Assembly: GCA_933207985.1 (NCBI GenBank)
Contig: OW240912.1
Location: 249,889,252-249,953,251 of the forward strand
Origin: Pelobates cultripes
Taxonomy: Eukaryota > Chordata > Amphibia > Anura > Pelobatidae
Reading direction: 5' to 3'
DNA: 64,000 nucleotides
Shown: in pieces, positions 44,824 to 58,549 of the stretch
How the letters are laid out: the number at the start of each line of letters is the position of its first letter
Numbering within the stretch: position 1 is the stretch's first letter
The notes under the pieces: model-generated
What the model saw: only the letters and a program-made list of their open reading frames with translations
The model's database searches: none
What the model was told of the DNA's origin: nothing
Translations under genes and position numbers: made by a program

Positions 44824-45464
44824 AAGGACTTGTCTGTAATTGTCTAACACATTGACCCTCTTCAATCTGGATTCTTCATCCTCCATTCTACTCAGACTAC
44901 TCTGACTAAAGTAATGAATGTCCTAATTGTGGCTATATCCAAAGGCCACTACTCCATACTAATTCTTCCATAACTCTCTGCTGCTTTTGACACTGGTGAT
45001 CATGTACTCCATTTGCAAACTCTGCACACCCTTGGGCTTCATGTCACAGTCCTATCACATCCTATTTCTCTCAATGATCCTTAACAGTCTCTTTTTCTGG
45101 TAATACCTCCTCCCCTCATCTTGTATTGCTTGTAGTCCTCCAAGGCTTTGTCCTCGGGCTACCACCTGTATGATGATGACACCGAGATATACCTCATCTC
45201 CCCTAATCTTTCTCCAACAGCTTTATATCGAGTCTCCAGTTTCTTCTATCCAATCTCTACTACTGGATGTCTACTCTAGGCTTTACTCTCGCCTTCCAGT
45301 TCTGCTACTTTTCAACCCTGTCAATTCCTATTCCTCACACTGTATTGTGTTTTATACCTCATCTAATCGAAAATTGTAAGCTCATTTGTGCAGGATCCTC
45401 ATCAACCTATTGTTCATGTGAAATAAGTTAGCACTATATAAATGCCAATAATATTAATAATAAT
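44824..45464 (+). mobile_element. L2-like LINE fragment, copy 2 (3' part)
   Basis: Same L2 remnant as 20,962-21,602; the upstream part is separated by the LTR retrotransposon and is not seen here. This is the filled-site side of the insertion. Confidence 0.8.
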
Positions 45465-48042
45465 AGTTACAGCTGTGTTTGTATGTCACAAAATTTTGTG
45501 AAAACAATCACAATAATCTTATTATGAATGTGATATTAAATCCTAATTTTTCAAAAAGTCAGAAAGGTTTTCAAATATGAAAGAGGCTGATATTTTCTCC
45601 CAATATAGCAAACACAAATAAACGTATTCCTTTTTTTCCTCCTACAATATGTCCTTTTATCTTCAGACATTACAAAGGCTGTGGTTTAAGTCAATCAATT
45701 CCTCAAGTAACTTCCAGGAAAATCAGTATGAAGTGACAAATTCACTGTTAGGGCTTATTGTCCTTTAAGTGGGCCACCAAGTTTTCCTCAAGCAAGTGAT
45801 TCATTATCTATTAATGCATTGCTGCGACATATGGCATGCTTAACTCCGCTGGGTAGCAAATTCTCTCTCTTGGCTTAAGTTTAGAAAGGCAGTTTTGCAT
45901 TTGCAGCTTAAGTTTTTCTTTAAAACATTTGGCAGATTGGCAGAAATGTCTACAGCTTTAGTGAAATAGGGCTGAGCAGATCTACAGTGTGAACAATGCA
46001 TATACTGGTTTCCATACTGCCTTCTTTATTATTTAGCAGTAAAGTCCGATAATTCATCTCATAGATTAAAAAGGTAACATATGATGATATATGACATGTA
46101 ATTTGATGAATGCTATAAGAACACACAAGTCTACTCTTTATCAGACAACTAGTGCAATAGATTTAGCATTTTGTCTTTATTTTAACATGAGAGTGGTGTG
46201 GGAGAAGGGATTGGAAGGAGCATGTCAGCAATTAAAACACTATTCTTAGTTGGAGGAACCCATTAAAAGTAAGTCTAGCCCTTTTAGAGAGCCCTGGAGC
46301 CGTTAGATTTTCTTGCAAACCTGCCTTATCTTTTTTTTTTACCCAAGCCATTTATTTATCAACTAATGTTCCTATCTTCATGTCAATAAATAGGAAATAT
46401 AGAACCAAAACAATAAATGGAATAATAAACATTGTATTTTTTGAGTAAGAACCTATTTCATATATTATACTTATGTAGATATATATTCAAACATCTTCAT
46501 GGTCTTATCATGTTCAAACTTTCATTAAACAATTTCACTAGTTGTTGAAATAGAACAGGAAATAAATACATAATTTAAAATGTATATGAAATAGCTCCAA
46601 AAAATGCATAACACCATAGATTTTGCTGGGGAGAGGCTTTGATGGCTAAAGTCCCAGATGTGAGACTCTTTCACCCCTGATTGCTATAGTTGGTATAGGG
46701 CAGTCACCTTTTATAAAAAGAAAGATCAATAGTATTGCCAGTCTACTTATGGGGAGGGAATGGTACCCCTCATGCTGACTGTCAGGAGGGGGTGCTGGAG
46801 AACAAAACTTCGATGTACACCTTGCTATTTGTAATGTATTGTGGTGGCCTTGCATTTAATACTTGGCTATGTGCTTGTTTATAGTTAGATTTTCTTTGAG
46901 ATACTAGAAAGGATCAGTAGCATCAAGTTCTTTATGTATAGAGATCTGGGAACCCAGAAAAGTTGGGATATGTGAAGACATCCAGACCTCCTTGTTAGTG
47001 GAAGCGTCATCGATTTTTCCATTGGGTGCACCAGGTGTTTCTGGAATCCCTACAGAGTGCCATTTCTTACATTGCATGCACATAATTAAACAGCACAACC
47101 CTAATTCTCATATATTTAAAATTCATTTATAAAAAACTATTCAAGAAAAACATTACAGATAAATGTTGTAACACTGCCAGGCTACACTAGATTCTTAATG
47201 AAAAACAGGACAGGATTCTTACTTGATTTAGAAGATAAAAAGTTCAGCAGTGCAAAGTCTTTTTAAGAAATGTACTGCACCATGACCACAGACGTCCATT
47301 GTATTAAAACACTTTGAAAATGTACCAATTTCTCGTCTTCTTGCTTTTTCCATACAGAAATATTTTTTTAGAAATAGTTTATGACATGTACTAGGTACAC
47401 TGTAAGGTCACTATATTTTATCACAAAAAAAGTTTTACTTAGAGAAAAGTAAGTGTTCTTTTAGTAATAGCTGTGAAATATATTTGGAAGCTCAACTGTC
47501 AGTGGAATTTAGAAACCCCAGAGGGCATAGAGGATGGCATAAAAAAGATCACTGTCATCTTAGAGAAGAGCAGAAGTATCTGTCGACCAGTAAAGAAATG
47601 TGATGCTTCTATAAGACATGCCATAGATGAAAAGCTACAGGTGACTTCTTGTCTGAAAAGGGCAGACATTGTAAAATGTATGATTTAAATGAACATTCTT
47701 ACTGTCTTTTATCTTCTGTTCATTAAGTGAAAGGATTAAATATCTGAGTAAAATATTCGTCAATGCATTTTAAAGTTTTAAAGCAGCTGCCAATAGTTCT
47801 GGTCACATTATATTAATAGTCACAACTACAAAAAAAATTGTGGATTCAGTATATAGGTCAATTTAAATAACCAAAATACAATGGAGCTTATTCACACAGC
47901 AGCCATTTGTCAACTCACCACTATAAACTTCAGTCTAGGTCAAGTATTGCCTCTTACTTGACCTTATGCTCTTGTTTCCTCTATATATCTAGATTTATTT
48001 GTGGGCATATGGAAAATGGAGAATCCCTGAAAGATTATACGC
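45465..48042. other. No gene recognised (copy 2)
   Basis: Counterpart of 21,603-24,180, with only a few substitutions visible (for example near 46,443, 46,912 and 47,127). Confidence 0.4.
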
Positions 48043-48046
48043 ATTT

Positions 48047-48662
48047 CAAAATTAGGCGAACTGAAGATCTCTGCTAGATAAGGAGCCACGATTAATGAAA
48101 AAGTCCATGTCTTCCCAAATTAGCTGTATCTTTAATTGATGCAGACTGAACTGCATTAAGGTAGAATCTAGGTAGATATCTAGCAAAAATAGACTAGTAG
48201 TGGGACACATAGTCTTGTCCTGTGAGAGTGGAACATCTAGTATAGAGAACAAAGCAGTGGTGCTGTTAATGCTATGGGGTATGAACTTACCCTTCCACTG
48301 TTAGAAAGTCCTCTAGGTAATGGATCTCAACCAGGCATCTGCAAACATTAAAGAGGTGCCAACAGTGGGTTTGAGCAAAAACATCAAATAACGTAGGGAT
48401 GATTTTGTCCCTGAAAGTAAGTCTTTTAGCAAAATAGTATTGCCCCTCCATTTACTACAATGTAGGTGCCACAAAGAAAGGACAAATAGAAAGCAATTTA
48501 AAGTAGTTGGAAATATCGGTTTTGGTCTTCAAAATTGCTTGTATGGCATTGTCTACTGTAGCATATTGGAGTAAAAATTGTTCATATGGTATTAAGGAAT
48601 TAAGGCTTGGTTTACCTATGGAATGAGGAGCCTAGAGGTTGATTATCTTTTTTTATTGAACT
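48047..48662 (-). mobile_element. Decayed DIRS-like RT, copy 2
   Basis: Same remnant as 24,185-24,800, with the same stops and shifts, so the decay predates the duplication or allele split. Confidence 0.65.
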
Positions 48663-48763
48663 TACCAGTGGCTATGCCAATAGGGTAAGTACTTCAACAC
48701 AAAAAAGTGACTGAAAGGTCCCAGCATGAAACCATTGACCCATGCCTACTGTGAGTGGGTTGT

Positions 48764-49141
48764 AGAATACAGACAGGGCCAGTGCAAGGATTTATGCCAC
48801 CCTAGGCAAAGTTCAATTTTGCCGCCCCCTCATGTCACTCATTCACTGACAGACACACACCTGCAGACACAAACACTCCCTGACAGACACACAAACACAC
48901 GCTCACTGATACACACACACACACACACACACACAGAAACTCACTGACAGACCTACACTCATTTACTGACAGACACACACAGACACTCATTGACAGACAC
49001 ACAGACAGACACTCACTGACATACATACACTCACTCACTGACAGATACACATACATACAGACAGACAGACAGACAGACGCTCACTGACATACATTCATTC
49101 GCTCACTGACAGACACACACACACACACACACACACACATC
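48764..49141. repeat. Dispersed-repeat tail with CA/CAGA array, copy 2
   Basis: Counterpart of 24,902-25,279, including the same compound CA and CAGA runs. Confidence 0.85.
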
Positions 49142-49146
49142 AAATC

Positions 49147-51402
49147 TCAAATTTCAGGCAATTGAACAAATATCTCTCAATTCTAGAAAGGGGAATTTTA
49201 ATCTCAAATTATTAAAACAAGAGTCAAGGTGGATACATACCTTTAGAACACTGACCCCTAGGGGTCTTAATGAAGAATTTAATTTCACCCCTTTCATCCA
49301 TTGATAGAGATTTTGATCATTATCTACAAAAACCAAGCTCTGATTTATAAATAATTTCTTTAAGTATTTCCAACTTGATAGACAAATTGGTCCCTTTCAT
49401 TAATAGATTCCAATTATTCAAGAGTTATTAAAAGAATAAACGTGCATAGGGGTTTAGACATACATACTGAAGGTAAAGCATGTTCGTGTTGAAAATCATT
49501 AACACATTCCAGCCCCTACTTAAACAACTTACTCTTTCTTTATAAATAAATCTTGATTAAGAAGATTTTTTTATTATGAAAGAACTTTAAACATTTGTAT
49601 TTATTAATTTAATTGAGACGGTCCAAGTATATTTGATACATAAATAACATGCTATTAAGCCACATTAGGTTATTATCAGAGACTGAAATCTCGATATAAA
49701 ATTCTAGTGCCTGTCATTAACGGCAAAGTATGATGGAAGTGTTAGAAATCAACTAGTTGCCCACTGTAGTATTATCTAGAGTTGGTTAACATTGAATCCG
49801 GGAAATTAAAACGAACATTGTTAGATAATGTAGGCATAATATAAACCTGGGGACGTGACTGATAAACCAGCCCAATAGAATATCATTTTGAAATTCCTGA
49901 GAAAATGTGCAGTATCCCCAGGAATAAATTGGACTGTATTTGTATAGCTCACAATCCTTAAATTATATTAACAATAGATGGCATATTGGACAAAGTTCAG
50001 TTTTTTTGCCATGAGTATTGACCCCAGGAAAGGTAAAACATTGATTTATAAACTTCCAAAAGGGTGATTATTATGAGAAATAATACAATTTATAACAATC
50101 TTTCTTTGAAGCTTTTAATAATTTTGCACAATACAATAATAGATCTTTTCCTTATTTATTCATATTGTTTTTAAATAACAATTTTCTGATTAGTTCAGCG
50201 ATCAAAATATAAAGGGTTAATAAACCCGTTCTTAATTTAACAATTACGTCAGTTTGCAATAGATGAGTATCTTCTCTTTCATTGGTTAATTTAAAAATAA
50301 CGGTCACCAATAGTAATAGGGTATCACCCTTAAAAGACCGGGAGGCAAAGGACCCCGGTTTCCTTCTGATGAGCTGATAAGCGAAACGCGCGTCAGGGAT
50401 ATGTAGGGTGGCGCAGACTTTGATGAAAAACCAAAGATAGTATCTGTATGCCGAGTAGCTCTAGACTTTGACAATATTATTTCTTCGTAATATAGAGAGA
50501 ATCTACGTACCAGTGTTTGAGAATTGTAGGGGGGCGTCAACATAGACGAAATAACCCTAAGATAGCACCTCTATGCCGAGCAGATCTAGATTCGGAAATG
50601 CAATTAGAGAGACGATCTATCTTTCTTTAACAGCTTTGCTGTATTAGTTTTTTGTCGTGGGATTTGATGGGACAGGCTAGACAGCCATTTGATTATAAAT
50701 ACCGCCCTACAGGTTGAACTAAGGGGATTACGGTCTATTACTGTGCCCTCTTTTTTCTCTTCCCACGTCCAATAGTAAACATCACTATACAAGCAGCTAG
50801 GCTGTTTAATCAAATTGTATCCACGGTTTAGAAATACTGTTACAATCAGGATAACTTCGTTAACAGTAATTAGCAACAATGTTATATTAGGCACCGAGGA
50901 AGATCAGTTCAAAGAGTAGCTACTTTTACGTATAGGCATATGAGTATCTAGTAATCTACTTTACCAGGAGTTGAGGTTTAATTCATCCAAAATTGGAGTG
51001 CCAATAATTCAGATTATTTCTTGGTAAATAAATAACAGTACTGTCTGGGTACACCCTAGAATTGTGTTATTAACAGTTTAGTTTTTTATGACAATTTATT
51101 TTGTAGGATTTCACTAAATTAGACTAATACATTTTAGAGTGGGTATTTTTCCCTCTAGTGAAATCACCATTTTTGCGTTAATTTAGTTATTTAAATTTAG
51201 ATGTGGTGTATTAACACGTGTTTAAAACAAGAGTGTGTGTAGTGCCCTTATGATTAAGGGACTTTTTATTTGATTTATTAAAAGTGACGTTTTAATTTAT
51301 TTGTGCTCCATTGGTATTAATATTTACCAGTACGGGAATCTCCAACTTTTCTTTTTTCTTTTTGTCAATTTATAAGGGGTTAACCCCCATGGAGGTTCCA
51401 GT
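49147..51402 (+). mobile_element. Penelope-like element, 3' part, copy 2
   Basis: Counterpart of 25,285-27,545 with the endonuclease tail, ribozyme and terminal units. Differs by a 6-bp deletion near 50,912 and a few substitutions (for example near 50,012). Confidence 0.7.
50359..50402 (+). ncRNA. Hammerhead ribozyme (type I), copy 2
   Basis: Identical core to 26,497-26,540: CTGATGA at 50,366-50,372, stem II, GAAA, minimal stem III and GTC at 50,392-50,394. Confidence 0.8.
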
Positions 51403-53116
51403 AGTCTAAGGCTCCTTTCTTTCTTTTTTCATTCTTTTAAATCAAGGAATATCTGCTGTTTAACACTTCTTTACATTAATGATTAATTTCGTTTTTCTGT
51501 TTGGCGGCCATAATGCATTGACTAATTTAGCCTATTAGGTTGATTAAAAGACTTAAATTTCTTACAGTCCTCATTGTAAGCTACAGTTCTTTCTGTCAAT
51601 TATTTACAAGTATACAGCTATTTCTTTTGAATTTGCTGTTCAAAAGTGCATGTGTCAAGGCAAATGTCACTATAATATTATAATAATAAAATGTTGCCTT
51701 GTCCATTATTTCAGAAGAAGATGTAAACCCATTTTAGCTGTTACCAATACATTTTGAGTATAGCTTAATAACCCATTTTAAACAATCAGGCAGCTTTCAA
51801 AGCCAAATACAAATACAGTGTAAAGACTATTTAACACTACTTAAATGTTGAATATGTTATTTGTATGATTTGATATGCTAAAGTTATTTTTTTTCTCTTT
51901 GTTTTTCTCAGTTCATGATGTTCTATTTTATTCGGCTCCCAAAAATCTGTTATGTGCATCACCTGAAATATCGAAACAAAATAATATCATATTATTTTCA
52001 GAAATATCCCACTAGCATATCTAGAGTGTAATGGGTTGAATTCCTTATATTTCTGCCACTATTTATTCCACCAAAAATGCATTATTTATTTCTAATTATT
52101 ATTAATATTATTATTATTATTATTATTATTTTATAGATCTAATCTAGACACATTAAACTGGGAACTATCTTTTATATAGATAAATGTGCAAATAAATTCA
52201 AAACCATATTCTATTCTGCAGTTTATTATATATACAGGGTTATTTACTAACGTAAGAATTCAAAGTAAATTCAAACAGAATTTAAAATTTAATATAGACT
52301 AGCTGACTTTTCCAGTTCAGTTATTTCAAGTCAATTTGAATTCACCTTGAACTCTCAAATCTGATTGTTTGGGGTGCCGCAGCTCTAAATACACAATGTT
52401 ATTGAGCCAAAATGCAACGGAACACACAGTTCTGGCTATATTTGGTATTTAATTTTAAGTATATTTCTTGTCCTGTCTGTTTTCCTTGTGCTGAACATAA
52501 ATAGCTTAAATGTTTTCATGCAAAGGTGGAATATGGTTTGATATCTTTATAAATAAAGTGAATAAATATTTTCTGTGAATTGAAAAGCTACTACACTGAG
52601 CATTCCAGTGGCTTTCAAAAGGGGCTGTTTGGAAAAGTTGTTAAATGACATGAGTTGTGTTTTAGTTGATTAATTTCAAATCAGTATTCCCTTTGTTCCC
52701 ATATTTTATTCACTTGGCTGCTAGTAGCTTGTAAATTGAGTGCATTTGTGTGCAGTAAAATGTTCAGACACAGGAATCTGAAAGAAATATAATTTAATAT
52801 CACTGGAATACATTTCCTAATGCATGCACATTTAATACACATCTCCCTCTGCTTAATGCCATTAGAGCATTCTCGTATGATCAAATGACCTTAGGATAAA
52901 AATATGCCAGCAACTATTAAATAATGATTAAACTAGCATCATAAAATTTATATGCATGCTTTGTTAAGTGATAGGGCAGTTATTTGGCTCAGCATGAAAA
53001 TAAACTGCATTTTTAAGTGGGATTGTTAAAATATTTGGCTAAAGCGTCAGTATTACATTGAAATGTAATGTAAAATAGCTTTATGGTTTATTTTGTTTAT
53101 GATAATTGATCTATAA
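51403..53116. other. No gene recognised; (ATT)n at 52,097-52,131
   Basis: Counterpart of 27,546-29,260. Confidence 0.45.
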
Positions 53117-53120
53117 CTAG

Positions 53121-53763
53121 CGCCGTTACGGTCCATAATGAATGCGGCGGCGAGGCTCATCTTCCTGTCCGCCCGCACCTCCCATGCCTCACCCTTCTGT
53201 CATTCCCTACATTGGCTTCCTATAAAATATAGAGCTCAATTTAAAATTCTGGTTCTTGCTTTCAAATCTCTACATAATGCTGCTCCCACCTATCTATCCT
53301 CCCTTATACACAAGTATGTCCCGTCTAGGCCCTTACGATCTGCTGAAGACTTACGTCTATCTTCTGTCCGTACTCCCACCTCTGATGCTCGCCTTCAAGA
53401 TTTCTCGAGGGCTGCACCGTTCCTGTGGAACTCGCTTCCCTCCTCCGTTAGATGCTCACCCAGTCTCCACTCCTTCAAAAAATCATTAAAAACCCACTTC
53501 TTCATAAAAGCGTATTAATTAAACTGTTAATAGCTCCTGACTGATTCCTCTTCTGCAACTGTCACTAGTCTAATACTATCCTTACCTTTTTGTGTCATTT
53601 TACCCCACTCCCTCTAGCATGTAAGCTCATTGAGCAGGGCCCTCAACCCCTCTGTTCCTGTGTGTCCAACTTGTATGGTTACAACTACATGTCTGTTCGT
53701 CCACCCATTGTAAAGCGCTGAGGAATTTGACGGCGCTCTATAAATATCATAATAATAATAATA
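53121..53763 (+). mobile_element. L2 LINE 3' end, copy 2
   Basis: Open 126-codon frame 53,138-53,518, as in copy 1 but with about ten residue differences, for example LPIKYRAQFKILVLAFKSLH. Several of the differences look closer to the usual L2 motif (HWLP), so copy 2 may be nearer the ancestral sequence here. 5'-truncated with the same (ATA)n tail. Confidence 0.85.
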
Positions 53764-53853
53764 TAAGATCATAGTTGATAACTAGAATATGGTGAAATGT
53801 AAATATCAAGGATTATTATTGTTTTGATTTGAAGTTGACTATGAGAACATGAT

Positions 53854-54136
53854 TTAAAGGAAAACTCCAAGCACCATAACCACTAGAGTACCCTTGCACT
53901 TATTCATGGAAATTAGTAAAACTGTTTTTCAACAGTTCAACTACTTACCTGGAGTCAGCTGGACACCACTCTGCCTCCAGGGTACTGGAAGCTCCTAATC
54001 AGAAAATACTGTTAGTTATCCTGAGTCAAGCCCTGCAATGTAGGGCTTAGTTCACTGGATAAGAGGGATCAGCTGACCCTCTTAGAAGGAGTGCCAGGGC
54101 ACTGTAGCAGTTATGGTGCATGGAGTGTTCCTCTAA
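53854..54136. mobile_element. TTAA MITE, 275 bp, copy 2
   Basis: Counterpart of 29,998-30,280, with the same mutated right target, so the mutation predates the split. Confidence 0.75.
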
Positions 54137-54458
54137 ATCATGGCAGAAACACCAATGGTGCAGCAGGGCCCACACGCTTTGAAAGCTCATCTGGGGTCCC
54201 TCACACATAGGGGCATGGACATCTGATGGGCATCTCTGATAAGGTTAGGTTAACAGTGCTTTCAGGAATCCTGAGAAAGTCACTTTCTCTCAGCTAACAG
54301 AGAGAGCCACTAAGATAGGGCTAGGAGGCAGAAAGAGAAGGGGTAGAGAGTCTGAACCAGACTCCCATAAGCCTCAGCTTACCACCAGCATATATCCCAC
54401 CCTTCAGCATCTAAACAGTAAAGAAGCAGTGGGTGGCTAAGATATGTAAACGACTTGC

Positions 54459-54887
54459 ATTTTAGGGATGTGCATGGGCAAAAAATTTGGTTTGGTTCGG
54501 AAATTCGGGTACGTAAAAAAATTAGTCTGCTTTGGCAATCTGGACCAATGTAATTCGGTTTGGCAATTCGGGACTTCAGCAATTCGGAACTTTGACAATT
54601 TGGACCCTAACTCTTACCCCTAATCCTAACCCTAACTCTAACCCCTAGACCCTAAACCTAGCCCTAACCCCTAACCCTAGCGCTAAACCCTAACCCCTAA
54701 CCACTTGTTTTGCCACTCTTCAGAAATCCGAATCACTTCAGCAATTCAGAACTTCTGCAATTGGGTTTGGCACTTTGTAAATTCTGCAATTTGGAAATTG
54801 GGCAATTTGAACTTCAGACATTTGTAAGCATCCGAATGTCCGAATTACACGAAATTCGTCCGAATGTACATTTGGAACGAAACAAAT
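54459..54887. repeat. AATTCGG minisatellite with telomere-like core, copy 2
   Basis: Counterpart of 30,603-31,030. The CCCTAA-type core is at about 54,603-54,702 and has one extra C relative to copy 1. Confidence 0.75.
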
Positions 54888-54891
54888 TGCA

Positions 54892-55119
54892 CATGTCTGA
54901 ATGTGTGTGTATATGTGTGTGGATCAGTGTGTATGTGTATCTGTGCCAAAATTTGGGAGTATCTGTGTGTGTGTGCCTCAGTGTGTATGTGTATCTATCT
55001 GTGAATGTGTGAGTATCTCTGTGTGTGCCTACATGTGGGTGTGGACAGTGTATTTGTGTGTGTGTATTATTTATAGTGTTTGCACATGTGTGTGCGGCTG
55101 TGTATGTGTGTATGTCCAT
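54892..55119. repeat. TG-rich low-complexity array, copy 2
   Basis: Counterpart of 31,035-31,262. Confidence 0.85.
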
Positions 55120-55126
55120 TCATCCT

Positions 55127-56280
55127 AGCAAAATAGACCCCTGCATTCAAATGCCATTACTATATACCAACACATCCCTGCATACAAACACCAACATTAC
55201 GTACCACCGCTAGACAGAAATGCAAACCTACATTTGAATGTAAACATTTCATACAAACACACCACTGCATTCTAATTGTAACAGTACATACAAATACACA
55301 CCCACATTCACAAACTTACACAACATACAAAACATTGTACAACAAACACTGTTCATAAATACAACCATGCAAGGATAGGTAACTGGTACATCCCCAGCTG
55401 ACAATGCAATGTTGGAGTTGCACACAGTTCAGGATCTACCTTTTGGCCACAAATGTGCTACACGGGGTCTCAAAAGAATTCTTGCACTTAAGCCTTCTCT
55501 ACATTAGTTCCACCACTGTCTTTGTTATTAGTAGTGGAGATAGGGAGCAACACCCACTGTAGCCCAGGTAAGAAGTCAAACAGGATTATGTTTTACTTAA
55601 GGCTTTGGGTCTATACAATCAGCAAGGGGTATTTCCATGGTACTGTCTAAAAATAAAGATGTGCTGATTTCAGGTTTTAGAAAAAGAGGAGATACAAAAG
55701 GGGGATAGATAGTGGTGCAAAAAAGGAAAATATAATTACACAAGGAAATATTTGTGGGGAGAGTAGAAAAGGCTGAGGAAGAAAGATTTCAAATTTTATT
55801 TTCAGTTCAGATGTCCGACACCTTCTGCCTTGAGTACTTTCCACATCTAATCTGTATGCTTGTGATAATATTCCAATTTCATGTTAACACAAGGAAAACA
55901 TGAATTTCATTAAGAAAATGAAATATTATGAATTAAGCATAATTGATTTTTATTGTATGTAATTAATTTGCTGCAATTACGATGACCTTCTTGATAATGT
56001 TATATTAGCGATAGCTGCCCTTGAAACTGTTTCCTGAATTTTATGCGGAATGAATGGGACAATTTGAGATGATTTTTTAAAATCTAATCCAACACGTTAG
56101 GTTGGCTAATTTAACACAGTTGTGTTTTATGTAATATTTTTTTTTTATCTATGACTTTGCAGTATTCTGTTTTGCTGAAAGGTTGTCATACAGCCCAGCA
56201 AGACACACAAGATTGCTGAGTTTAGCCATTATTTAATATGATAGAAATACATGCTTTATTACAAATGTGCAAATGTCATG
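55127..56280. other. No gene recognised (copy 2)
   Basis: Counterpart of 31,270-32,390, with an additional block of about 25 bases at 56,113-56,140 that copy 1 lacks. Confidence 0.4.
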
Positions 56281-56284
56281 TCTA

Positions 56285-56446
56285 GACTCTAACCTCATTT
56301 GAGCAGGGTCCTCATTTACCTATTGTTCCTGTATCATTTTGTAATTGTCTCATTTATTGTTAAATTTCCCCCTTTCATAAAATTGTAAAGCTCTGCAGAA
56401 TAAGCAGAATAAGTTAAATAATAATAATAATAATAATAATAATATA
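56285..56446 (+). mobile_element. L2-type LINE 3' tail, copy 2
   Basis: Counterpart of 32,400-32,540, with an extra TTTCCCCC-containing block (about 56,365-56,380) and a longer (AAT)n tail. Confidence 0.6.
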
Positions 56447-56939
56447 TTATTATAAATATGGAAATTGCATTCTTATTGCCCAGTTGAGTGTCATTATTAA
56501 AAAATAAACAGTGTGAATAAAACATTTTTTTTATGTTTGAAAATAAACCATTTTCAGACCTTTATATTAAATATGTTTGGTGATATTTTTTTGTCTAGTA
56601 GTCAATATGTTAAATAGTGAGTTATGGTGTGTTGTAATATACAACTGTAGCTAAAACATTCAAGTTTTGTTTCCATATAGTTACATATTGTAGTAGTTAG
56701 ATATAGACGTCTAATTTGAAGTTCATCGAGTTTAATCGTTAATTTATATTACTTTATTAAAATTGCACAAATTTATATGGCTACTCATATTTGTTAGTAA
56801 AATCACCTTTGAATGTAATAATAATTTAATTTAGGAAAATCTTCTGCAAAGGAAGACAATTATTTAAAACATTAATAGATAGGATTAAACAATTAAGGGC
56901 AAATTGAACAATACATTTGCTTGCCTCTTTGCTATTCTT

Positions 56940-57170
56940 GTTTACCCACCAATCTTGGCATGTTTCAACAACTCTTATCACAGATCTTTAATGGCCCCTG
57001 CAGTGCAAGCCTCATTCTGGCTTCTGTGTATGTCTTTTCATGATTGGCCAAAACCTTTTTTAACACCATGAGCGGACATACAAAGCCAAACATTTCATTG
57101 GGGCAATTAAATACCTATGAAAAGAGGAGTGGAAATCATGCCAAGATCAGTAGGTCAACAAGACGATAAG
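56940..57170. repeat. Weak foldback, copy 2
   Basis: Counterpart of the 33,062-33,290 foldback; a deletion of about 20 bases sits just upstream near 56,938. Confidence 0.45.
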
Positions 57171-57711
57171 GTATTACAAGTGTGATTACAGGAATAGATT
57201 ATTGACTGAGGAAGCCTGTTATATTTGAGGGGAAGTGTGTTTCAAAGATTATACCTTGTTTTACTTGTTCTATTAATTTGATTTTATATCTATCTAGTTT
57301 TATGCATATGTGGATAAATACCTGTAGCTAGTTTCCAAATAAGGATCCTGGATTTTCAATGATGTGATTCTATACTAATAAAGAGACGGTGTTGCAATGG
57401 TAACAAGTATTGAAGACTAATCATTAAGCCTGATCAGGGAGGCTCTAGGACACGTGAGTGGAAATTTGCTGTTGAATTTTATTTATATAGAATCAAAACA
57501 TACTACACTATATATTTATCTATTCTTATGTGTGGAAGAAAAAGAGGAGAAGGAAAGAATTGTTGAAGGGTGTTTGTCCCATATAAGATACCCCAAGGCA
57601 GAATATACTGAGCCTAACTTTAAGGCTCTGGTCCATGTGTGTTGGAACTTGGAGAGTGTTTAATAGTATGTTTATTTATGCTTGCCACCAGACTCTCTGC
57701 AGTTTTGACTG

Positions 57712-57713
<2 letters not shown>

Positions 57714-57763
<50 letters not shown>

Positions 57764-57765
57764 TG
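57714..57765. repeat. (TA)n microsatellite, copy 2, longer allele
   Basis: About 50 bases of TA repeat against a shorter, interrupted tract at 33,838-33,872. Confidence 0.85.
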
Positions 57766-58268
57766 CAATTTTTTTCATATAGATATATGAATATATATAT
57801 GAATATATATTTTTTTCCCACTTTATTTTTGTTACATCAATTGTCTCTTTTTTTGTGGCACTACAAGCGGAATTCAGAATCATTGCTCAAAACGAACATG
57901 CTTGGCTTTTGTGCCGCTTGCTTGGTTTGTGATTTAGTTACATTTCAGCTCAGCGTTTAGGAAATGACCCTCACTGGCCCATATTTGGACAAATTGCAGT
58001 TTGGGACGAATAATAATCTCCTATCTCCAAGTCATTTTTTTTTTTTTTTTAATTTCAAGCGAAACATATTACTTAGAAATTATTTGTGGTCACATTATTT
58101 TTGGTTTTTGCAATTTTGATTCTAAGGTTCAGACAAGTTTGTATTTTTACAAGATTTCATTAGGCAAGTTTGTGGTGTAGAATATGTCATCAATCATTTT
58201 TCTACATTACATTATATTTATATAGGAGGACATTGTGCTGGTATTTAAATTTTATTTCTATAACAACC

Positions 58269-58272
58269 TTAA
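58269..58272. other. Empty TTAA target site
   Basis: Single TTAA in ACAACCTTAACAACG, where copy 1 carries the 482-bp MITE plus a second TTAA. Confidence 0.95.
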
Positions 58273-58471
58273 CAACGTAGACTTTTCAATGATATATATG
58301 ACTTACACATTGTTTTTCACAGAGGCTATCTAGTTTCAATGTGTATATTGTATCTTGCAATTATATCCTATTATTTACAGTGTTCGAAATTATGTTTTGT
58401 ATTTTAGTTTTCAGCCTTGTTTATGGACCCTTAAAGCACCACAGGAGGTTCCATGCCAAAAACAAATTTCT

Positions 58472-58549
58472 TTAACCTCTTAAGGACCCAACTTCTAGAA
58501 TAAAAGGGAATCATGACGTCACACATGTCATGTGTCCTTAGGGGGTTAA
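58472..58549. mobile_element. TTAA mini-element, copy 2
   Basis: Counterpart of 35,059-35,138, two bases shorter and with several substitutions, one in the terminal CCTTAAGGGG motif. Confidence 0.7.
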
